From a virus, in IMG/VR virus record IMGVR_UViG_3300048030_000578, positions 1 to 56,288 of that record: DNA of 56,288 nucleotides; one strand, written 5' to 3'. Below, piece by piece: positions 53,061 to 56,288 of this stretch. The notes under the pieces are model-generated. The model did no database searches, was not told the DNA's origin, and saw only the letters and a list, made by a program, of their open reading frames with translations. How positions within the stretch are numbered: the stretch's first letter is position 1; every line of letters begins with the position of its first letter. The position numbers and the translations under genes were made by a program.

Positions 53061-53427
53061 GGGCGTATACTGGATTCGATTTAAATTGAATTTGTATACT
53101 GCAAGTAGGAGTGTGTCTGGCTCCTAAATAAGGCACAAATCATTACATGGCAAAAATCTTAGTCGTGTCGAAAGCTTCGCTCCAAAAAGCGAAGTTTTCG
53201 CTTTGGCAGCATAACGTCTGTCACCTCGCAACTTTTGACGCAGATAGAAAGATTGCGAGGTCATCAATCTGCAAAACAGATAAAAGTTTTCCTGTATCAC
53301 AAACTGTAAATAATTGAAACAAGAAGTTGGATGTTAATATCATAACTTTAAAAAAAATTAACTAAACTTGTAGATGTATATCTCTGAAAATTTAAAGACG
53401 CGGGTTCAACTCCCGCTACGTCCACCA
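53061..53427 (+). ncRNA. ssrA: Transfer-messenger RNA (tmRNA), phage-encoded
   Basis: A complete one-piece tmRNA of 367 nt with encoded CCA. The acceptor stem GGGCGTA (53,061) pairs with TACGTCC at the 3' end, including the G3-U70 wobble that alanyl-tRNA synthetase reads. The conserved CTGGATTCGA follows the acceptor stem, and the T arm GCGGGTTCAACTCCCGC matches E. coli. TTTAAATT/AATTTAAA starts the long P2 helix. Pseudoknot 1 is AGGAG/CTCCT (53,107/53,121) with TGTGTC/GGCACA (53,112/53,132). Eleven bases follow to the resume codon, as in E. coli. Pseudoknot 2 is CCTCGCAA/TTGCGAGG (53,224/53,253) with GCAGAT/ATCTGC (53,240/53,267). It rescues stalled ribosomes by trans-translation with SmpB, which is not encoded here. 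Phage genes flank it on both sides. Confidence 0.97.
53149..53214 (+). other. tmRNA tag-peptide reading frame (21 aa)
   Basis: The resume codon GGC lies 11 nt after pseudoknot 1. The frame encodes a tag starting GKNLSRVES, continuing FAPK, and ending SEVFALAA before TAA (53,212-53,214). The LAA end is the ClpXP-type degron, while a 21-residue length is about twice that of the E. coli tag. The last codons sit in a hairpin formed by CCAAAAAGCGAA and TTCGCTTTGG. Confidence 0.88.
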
Positions 53428-53434
53428 ATTTAAA

Positions 53435-53713
53435 ATGAATTTATTAAATAAAATAACAAAAGTATTTTCTAAACCTAAGAAAGAACATGAGACTCCAATC
53501 ATTGATTTTATCATAGATAAGATCACCAACTGTGAAGAAAAGCCGGAGTCAGTAGATGAACAAGAATGGAAATCTATCAAAAAAAGTATGCTTTTTGCAT
53601 TTCGAGCAAAAAAAAGAAAACTACCATTAATATCAAAAGGAAGAAGAAACGCTGAATTAATCAAAACCAAACAAGGCTTCGAGCTTTTTGAGGTCTACAT
53701 AAAACATTTATAA
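53435..53713 (+). CDS. Small basic protein of unknown function (92 aa)
   Basis: It starts 7 nt after the CCA of the tmRNA with no ribosome binding site. The 92-residue protein is charged, with a Lys-rich start (NKITKVFSKPKKEHE), a possible helix (IIDFIIDKI) and a basic C-terminal half (FRAKKRKLPLISKGRRNAEL). I recognise no family. Coexpression with tmRNA and the charge suggest a nucleic-acid-related role, but that is inference. Confidence 0.6.
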   Translation: MNLLNKITKVFSKPKKEHETPIIDFIIDKITNCEEKPESVDEQEWKSIKKSMLFAFRAKKRKLPLISKGRRNAELIKTKQGFELFEVYIKHL

Positions 53714-53715
53714 TT

Positions 53716-53889
53716 ATGAACAAAGAAAACGAAGACGAAGATGAAATTTTTTTTGAGCCAGACGAAGCGCTCATTTTAGCTCTTAATGAAGTAAATGATC
53801 TCAGAGAGCTCATGGAAAACCAAGACTCTGAAATCGAAAAATTAAAGAAAGAGCTCCTTTCACTAAAGAAATACATCAAAAAGTCTTGA
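53716..53889 (+). CDS. Small acidic coiled-coil protein (57 aa)
   Basis: ATG 53,716 is 2 nt after the previous stop. The 57-residue product is acidic at the N-terminus (NKENEDEDEIFFEPDEA) and heptad-like afterwards (LALNEVNDLRELMENQDSEI, then EKLKKELLSLKKYIKKS). Its stop codon (TCT TGA) forms part of the -35 box of the promoter for the next gene. It has no recognised family and is probably a small regulator or adaptor. Confidence 0.55.
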   Translation: MNKENEDEDEIFFEPDEALILALNEVNDLRELMENQDSEIEKLKKELLSLKKYIKKS

Positions 53890-53914
53890 CATAGTAAAGA
53901 TTTTATGGCATAAT
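53886..53914 (+). promoter_or_regulatory. Predicted sigma70-type promoter, near-leaderless, for the 53,923 gene
   Basis: TTGACA (53,886-53,891), a 17-bp spacer and CATAAT (53,909-53,914). ATG 53,923 follows after 8 nt, so the leader is at most about two bases. The -35 box overlaps the TGA stop of the small upstream gene. Confidence 0.75.
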
Positions 53915-53922
53915 AATGTCAT

Positions 53923-54192
53923 ATGAAAAAAATCTCATTAAACAAAGATGGTACTCCCCGCAAACGCCGAAATTCAGGCAAAGGCGGTCACGCTATTGTT
54001 TCCTTGTCTGTTGACGAGATATTAAATCTCGCATCACAAGAAGTTACCTCTATTCCAGTTAGCGAAAGTTGGGTTAAAGGCAGACTATACGCTAATTATT
54101 TAGCTAATAAAAAAGTCAGTAATGACTTTAGTGAACTACAGTCAGCAGAGGACAAAATTGAATATGCGTTAACATCTTTTGATAATGAATAA
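53923..54192 (+). CDS. Small protein with basic N-terminus, unknown function (89 aa)
   Basis: The 89-residue protein starts MKKISLNKDGTPRKRRNSGK, a basic tail reminiscent of DNA-binding proteins. It continues with a helical part (VSLSVDEILNLASQEV, then WVKGRLYANYLANKK). It has its own promoter and overlaps the RuvB-like gene by 8 nt, so the two are likely translated together. The fold is unknown; a helicase partner or DNA-binding role is inferred from context. Confidence 0.6.
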   Translation: MKKISLNKDGTPRKRRNSGKGGHAIVSLSVDEILNLASQEVTSIPVSESWVKGRLYANYLANKKVSNDFSELQSAEDKIEYALTSFDNE

Positions 54193-55111
54193 TTATTTTT
54201 CACATTTAATAGGTCAGGAAAACGTTAAGAAAAAACTTAACTTTTACCTCAAAGCTTATCATGCAACAAGCGTATGCCCGTTTCTGAATTTAGTAGGAGC
54301 TAAAGGATTGGGTAAGACTTTGTTTGCAAAAGAATTTGCAAAAAACCTTCATAATCAAGATGGTTCTAAAAGACCATTTCTTGAGTTAAATTGTTCAACA
54401 ATCAAGAATAACGCGCAGTTTTTCGAGCAGATTTTTATTCCTATAATCATGAATAACGAGATTACAATCTTGTTTGATGAAGCTCACGCCTTACCTAAAG
54501 ATTTGACTATGGCATTTCTTACTATTTTCAATACGGAGAAAACTAACACGAAAGAATTTGTATATGATGATCAAACTTTTACATTTGACTTTTCAAAGCA
54601 AACTTTCATTTTTGCTACAACCGAAAGCGATAAGTTATTCCCGCCACTAAAAGATAGGCTTAGTACAGTTGATTTTGAGCAGTACTCTTCCGAAAACCTA
54701 TCAGACATCATCAAATTAAATTGCGATGGAATTAATTTCACAAAAGACGCGCTAGACGCTTTGTCATTAACTGTTCGAGGTAACGCTAGGAATGCAGTTA
54801 TGAGGTCTAAAGAAATCGTGTTATATTGCGAGTCAGAAAATAAAAACACATTTGATGTTAGTGACTACGCAAATCTTACGGATCTACTCGGTATTCTTCC
54901 GCATGGAATCACGTGTACAGAAAAGCAGATTCTAGAGATCCTTGCTGATAGAGGCAGCTGTAAGTTACAAACGTTATCAGCGGTTACGGGACTCAGCCCT
55001 ACATCTCTAAGAAGGGATCATGAGATATATCTCCTAAGAAAAAATTTCATACAAATCGACGGAGAAAGAAAAATCACCAATTTTGGTAAAAACTTAATTC
55101 AATCAATATAA
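54185..55111 (+). CDS. RuvB-like AAA+ ATPase (Holliday-junction branch migration helicase homologue)
   Basis: The open frame extends to TTG 54,179, but ATG 54,185 (MNNYFSHLIGQENVKKKL) is the natural start. In 308 residues it has Walker A GAKGLGKT (38-45), Walker B ITILFDEAHAL (about 93-103), sensor 1 TFIFATTESDKL, an arginine-finger region PLKDRLST and sensor 2 RGNARNAV. A C-terminal winged-helix part follows, with GSCKLQTLSAVTG and EIYLLRKNFIQIDGERKIT. This order matches RuvB, which drives branch migration of Holliday junctions. No ruvA or ruvC is seen in the window. Annealing (7,608) and SSB-like (3,985) candidates suggest a phage recombination set. Confidence 0.82.
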   Translation: MNNYFSHLIGQENVKKKLNFYLKAYHATSVCPFLNLVGAKGLGKTLFAKEFAKNLHNQDGSKRPFLELNCSTIKNNAQFFEQIFIPIIMNNEITILFDEAHALPKDLTMAFLTIFNTEKTNTKEFVYDDQTFTFDFSKQTFIFATTESDKLFPPLKDRLSTVDFEQYSSENLSDIIKLNCDGINFTKDALDALSLTVRGNARNAVMRSKEIVLYCESENKNTFDVSDYANLTDLLGILPHGITCTEKQILEILADRGSCKLQTLSAVTGLSPTSLRRDHEIYLLRKNFIQIDGERKITNFGKNLIQSI

Positions 55112-55116
55112 TAATT

Positions 55117-55305
55117 ATGACAGAAAAAAAGACAGTATATGTAGTAACAAGAAATTCAAGGAGAATAGAGGAAAACAACTATTCTTCTAAAGAAGATGCT
55201 GAAAATAGAGCAGAAAAGCTAGTTCAGGTTTTAAAAAAATGGAAAGATCCAGACCAAAAACGTGTAAGAGTTGTTGAAACAAACAATCCCTTAAGAATAA
55301 GATAG
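55117..55305 (+). CDS. Small basic protein of unknown function (62 aa)
   Basis: The 62-residue product (KTVYVVTRNSRRIEENNYSS, then EDAENRAEKLVQVLKKW and RVRVVETN) looks like a beta-alpha-beta unit. It begins 5 nt after the RuvB-like gene, without an SD. TATAAT lies 4 nt before the ATG but lacks a good -35 box, so readthrough from the upstream promoter is more likely. I recognise no family. Confidence 0.55.
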   Translation: MTEKKTVYVVTRNSRRIEENNYSSKEDAENRAEKLVQVLKKWKDPDQKRVRVVETNNPLRIR

Positions 55306-55811
55306 TGTTACAGCAAAAATCTAGTTACAAAAATCTTTTTGAAGAATCAGCTTCTCACAGAGGGTACACCCCCAGAAAGAAAAATAGGGGAGACGAAAAT
55401 TGCAAAAATGTCTCTCATATTTTAACAGGAAAAGGTAAAGAAGGAAAGCCTATCAAAATTAAAGTTGATTTAAAAAAAATCAAAAACAAAAAACAAGACC
55501 AAAATTGGCTATGGATTGAGTTTAAAAATGCAAGTGGGAGATCGGGCTGGATTCACGGAGATGCGCATTTTGTGGTTTTTGAAAGAAAGGAAGATTTTGT
55601 ATTTGTAAATAGAAAAGAATTATTATCTTGGATAGGGGCATCTAATAAAATTAGATACGATTTACCATTTGTAACATTAGCTAAAAAAGCAAAGTACAGA
55701 ATATATAAGAGAGCCGGAGAAAAAGATGAGATAACTCAGATTAAAGTTGATGACATAAAAGATTTAAAGTCATTCCAGATATGGAAAAAGCCCGATGGCA
55801 AATCAACCTGA
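55305..55811 (+). CDS. Hypothetical protein, possible nuclease-like fold (168 aa)
   Basis: The GTG at 55,305 shares its G with the upstream TAG stop. A central beta-rich part, NWLWIEFKNASGRSGWIHG (about 67-85), then FVVFERKEDFVFVNRKELLS, recalls phage proteins in which an E-x-K pair (WIEFKN) and a preceding acidic residue form a PD-(D/E)XK-like active site. This is a resemblance only and I would not call it an enzyme. The N-terminal 40 residues are basic. It overlaps dCMP deaminase by 17 nt. Confidence 0.55.
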   Translation: MLQQKSSYKNLFEESASHRGYTPRKKNRGDENCKNVSHILTGKGKEGKPIKIKVDLKKIKNKKQDQNWLWIEFKNASGRSGWIHGDAHFVVFERKEDFVFVNRKELLSWIGASNKIRYDLPFVTLAKKAKYRIYKRAGEKDEITQIKVDDIKDLKSFQIWKKPDGKST

Positions 55812-56223
55812 ACTAGATAAAACTTATATAAAAATGGCGAGACAGTGGAGTTCTTTATCTAAAGCTAAGAGGCTCCAAGTTGGATGTTTAATTGTTAAAG
55901 ACGGATCAATTATATCCGATGGATATAATGGCACACCAAAAGGTTTCAACAACCAATGTGAAGACATAGACTATTTTAATCAACTTGTAACTCGCAAGGA
56001 AGTTTTGCATGCAGAAAGTAATGCAATTACCAAATTAGCAAAGTCTACACAATCTAGTTCTGGAGCAACAATGTATGTCACAACCTCACCTTGCATTGAA
56101 TGCGCCAAGCTTATTATTCAATCAGACATCATTAGAGTTGTATATTCAGATTTTTATCGCAGTAATGCAGGTATAAATCTTCTAAAAAAAGCGGGAATAA
56201 AAGTAGAACAGCTACAAATTTAA
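55795..56223 (+). CDS. dCMP deaminase
   Basis: The 142-residue protein has the zinc site of the cytidine/deoxycytidylate deaminase family: H72-A73-E74 in VLHAES and P99-C100-x2-C103 in TSPCIECAK. The substrate-side pattern VGCLIVKDG ... SDGYNGTPKGFNNQCED is typical of dCMP deaminases (ComEB/T4 Cd group). The enzyme converts dCMP to dUMP, the precursor of dTMP. It overlaps the upstream gene by 17 nt and is in the same early-type cluster as guaC. No thymidylate synthase is visible in the window. Confidence 0.88.
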   Translation: MANQPELDKTYIKMARQWSSLSKAKRLQVGCLIVKDGSIISDGYNGTPKGFNNQCEDIDYFNQLVTRKEVLHAESNAITKLAKSTQSSSGATMYVTTSPCIECAKLIIQSDIIRVVYSDFYRSNAGINLLKKAGIKVEQLQI

Positions 56224-56236
56224 ATTATCATCTAAA

Positions 56237-56288
56237 ATGATAGAAGGTATCTCAATTATAATAATTTTGTTTTTGTGTTATTTCGTAT
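56237..56288 (+). CDS. Hydrophobic protein, 3'-partial
   Basis: ATG 56,237 opens a frame to the window end, giving a very hydrophobic N-terminus (MIEGISIIIILFLCYFV), probably a signal anchor. TATCAT/ATGATA could form a small hairpin around the start codon. Too little is present to name a product. Confidence 0.4.
   Translation, partial: MIEGISIIIILFLCYFV

Noticed and set aside
53061-53427. tmRNA 3' end as a phage integration (attachment) site
   Set aside because: The whole tmRNA, not only its 3' end, is present; phage-like genes lie on both sides and there is no integrase or second copy of the 3' end in the window.
55107-55112. TATAAT 4 nt before the gene at 55,117 as a fifth leaderless promoter
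   Set aside because: Only a poor -35 match (TTGGTA with an 18-bp spacer) and the gap is too short for normal start-site selection; probably chance in AT-rich DNA.
1-56288. CRISPR arrays, tRNA genes or insertion sequences
   Set aside because: I saw no regularly spaced repeats, no second T-arm/CCA-type tRNA end and no transposase-like ORF; a tRNA scan by software could still find something I missed.

Overview
This window looks like part of a large, AT-rich genome of a tailed phage with a long non-contractile tail (siphovirus-type). It could also be a prophage of that kind, but I see no integrase or bacterial housekeeping block. The evidence is a complete lambda-like tail module: two putative assembly chaperones, a 2,329-residue tape measure protein, and M-, L-, K- and I/J-like tip proteins followed by fibres. 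There are also neck proteins, several tail-tube-like proteins, fibres with S74 autochaperone domains, and nucleotide and DNA metabolism genes. No terminase, portal or major capsid gene is present, so the genome extends beyond the window. The host is not certain. A Trp-rich domain repeated in four tail proteins resembles, from memory, a domain common in secreted proteins of marine Verrucomicrobiota, and many start codons lack a Shine-Dalgarno sequence. I offer a verrucomicrobial host only as a hypothesis.

Layout. Bases 1-7,606 (+) hold a glycan module: a partial glycosyltransferase, a methyltransferase, a HAD-phosphatase/nucleotidyltransferase fusion, a GDPD-like protein, a WavE-like transferase, and a large multidomain glycosyltransferase followed by the rest of a GT9-like domain. 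Within or just after it lie two likely DNA-binding proteins, one with an SSB-like acidic tail (3,985) and one resembling a Rad52/Sak annealing protein (7,608). Bases 8,496-39,046 (-) are one long late operon in lambda order, read from 39 kb down to 8.5 kb: small protein, two chaperone-like proteins, tape measure, two tail-tube-like/minor proteins, M, L, K (JAMM only), fused I-J, a 2,779-residue fibre and a short S74 fibre. From 39,104 (+) run neck/tail-completion proteins and a tail-tube protein. A second tail-tube paralogue follows in the opposite orientation (42,442-43,575), set off by a strong bidirectional terminator. Next come two tandem paralogous fibre proteins, one with an inserted discoidin-like domain, and a 1,268-residue S74 fibre. 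Bases 50,805-56,288 (+) hold small early-type genes: a nucleoside 2-deoxyribosyltransferase-like protein, GMP reductase (guaC), a DUF736-like protein, a complete tmRNA (ssrA), several small unknown proteins, a RuvB-like AAA+ helicase and dCMP deaminase.

How the parts may work together. The tail genes build a very long flexible tail, about 350 nm if the usual 1.5 angstrom per tape-measure residue holds. Its tip carries many carbohydrate-binding-type modules, and the glycan genes could modify the host surface or the virion. GMP reductase (GMP to IMP) and dCMP deaminase (dCMP to dUMP) both move nucleotides from G/C towards A/T, which suits an AT-rich phage. The tmRNA can rescue stalled ribosomes and tag nascent peptides; its tag is unusually long (21 residues). 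Four early-type genes are preceded by near-consensus sigma70 promoters whose -10 box ends only 6-8 nt before the ATG, which predicts leaderless or nearly leaderless mRNAs.
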